From assembly GCA_913774795.1 (NCBI GenBank), contig CAJYIL010000607.1, positions 1 to 13,203 of the forward strand: DNA of 13,203 bases. Direction: 5' to 3'. How positions within the stretch are numbered: position 1 is the first letter of the stretch; each line of letters begins with the position of its first letter. The position numbers and the translations under genes were made by a program. The DNA is from Pseudobdellovibrionaceae bacterium (lineage in GTDB: Bacteria; Bdellovibrionota; Bdellovibrionia; Bdellovibrionales; JAMPXM01). Below are positions 13,020 through 13,203 of this stretch, piece by piece. Under the pieces are notes generated by a model that was not told where the DNA came from, did no database searches, and saw nothing but the letters and a program-made list of their open reading frames with translations.

Positions 13020-13203
13020 ATGAGCAAAACAGAATCGCCCCCTCTCTCTGTGATCATTCTCGCGGCCGGCAAAGGCACGCGGATGAAGAGTCCCTTGCCT
13101 AAAGTCCTGCATCCGGTCGCCGGGTCTCCGATCATTAAAAAGGTGATCGACGCGGTGAAGGGTGCCGGCGCCGAAGACATTCGCATCATCGTCGGTCATG
13201 GCG
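13020..13203 (+). CDS. glmU: Bifunctional GlmU (UDP-GlcNAc pyrophosphorylase), N-terminal fragment
   Basis: The frame starts at ATG 13020 and runs off the window, leaving about 61 residues. After a short leader (MSKTESPPLS) the nucleotidyltransferase signature VILAAGKGTRMKS is followed by LPKVLHPVAG, which are the UTP-binding loop and the PKVLHP block typical of GlmU. The rest continues with a helix, KKVIDAVKGAGA, and strand IRIIVGHG. GlmU makes UDP-GlcNAc for peptidoglycan and LPS from glucosamine-1-phosphate. The C-terminal acetyltransferase half is not seen, so a uridylyltransferase-only relative remains possible. No strong Shine-Dalgarno is visible. The perfect palindrome ACGGTACCGT (13002-13011) lies just upstream in the divergent space shared with the mpaA-like gene. 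Confidence 0.85.
   Translation, partial: MSKTESPPLSVIILAAGKGTRMKSPLPKVLHPVAGSPIIKKVIDAVKGAGAEDIRIIVGHG

Noticed and set aside
12959..13189. N-terminal extension of the mpaA-like gene
   Set aside because: It would be antisense to the conserved nucleotidyltransferase signature of glmU and adds no peptidase motif.

Overview
The window looks like chromosomal DNA from a Gram-negative bacterium of moderately high GC content. The mix of genes fits a Bdellovibrionota or former deltaproteobacterial lineage. The clues are single-domain RRM proteins, an NtrC-type regulator, a glutaryl-CoA-type dehydrogenase operon, a cytosolic MpaA-like murein peptidase and an exported protein with a beta-rich C-terminus. 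This assignment is an inference from gene content and is tentative. I see no insertion sequence, prophage, CRISPR array, tRNA or rRNA. Nearly all sequence is assigned to genes, with many stop/start overlaps.

Left part (1-4445): the C-terminal end of an HD-domain phosphohydrolase (plus strand) runs convergently into a minus-strand operon. In transcription order that operon is a 3-ketoacyl-CoA/acetyl-CoA thiolase (4364-3159), a short-chain dehydrogenase-like protein lacking its catalytic residues (3134-2316), a glutaryl-CoA dehydrogenase (2319-1144) and a small two-TM HAMP protein (1147-695). The last three genes overlap or abut, which implies coupled translation. Thiolase and GCDH fit a beta-oxidation or glutarate/lysine-type catabolic route. 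The SDR-like and HAMP proteins are unexpected partners.

Middle part (4446-8110): purD is divergent from the thiolase operon and meets, with zero spacing, a convergent two-gene minus-strand unit. That unit encodes an exported beta-rich protein (6809-6174) and a stand-alone PAS protein (6170-5703). Upstream of it is a good -24/-12 (sigma-54) promoter match, overlapping hairpins at the start codon and three short palindromes. Next comes a small RNA-binding module: a canonical glycine-rich RRM protein (minus) is divergent from a degenerate RRM gene whose stop overlaps the start of a 61-residue two-CxxC zinc-ribbon protein (plus). The module is bounded on both sides by intrinsic terminators that share an identical 19-bp sequence.

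Right part (8111-13203): a minus-strand signalling cluster reads MpaA-like M14 peptidase, HAD hydrolase, hybrid-like histidine kinase with a degenerate receiver, then (110 bp later) an NtrC-family sigma-54 activator. The peptidase is divergent from the 5' end of glmU, so murein turnover and UDP-GlcNAc synthesis genes sit side by side. A testable hypothesis is that the kinase/NtrC pair drives the sigma-54-type promoter found in front of the exported-protein/PAS unit in this same window.
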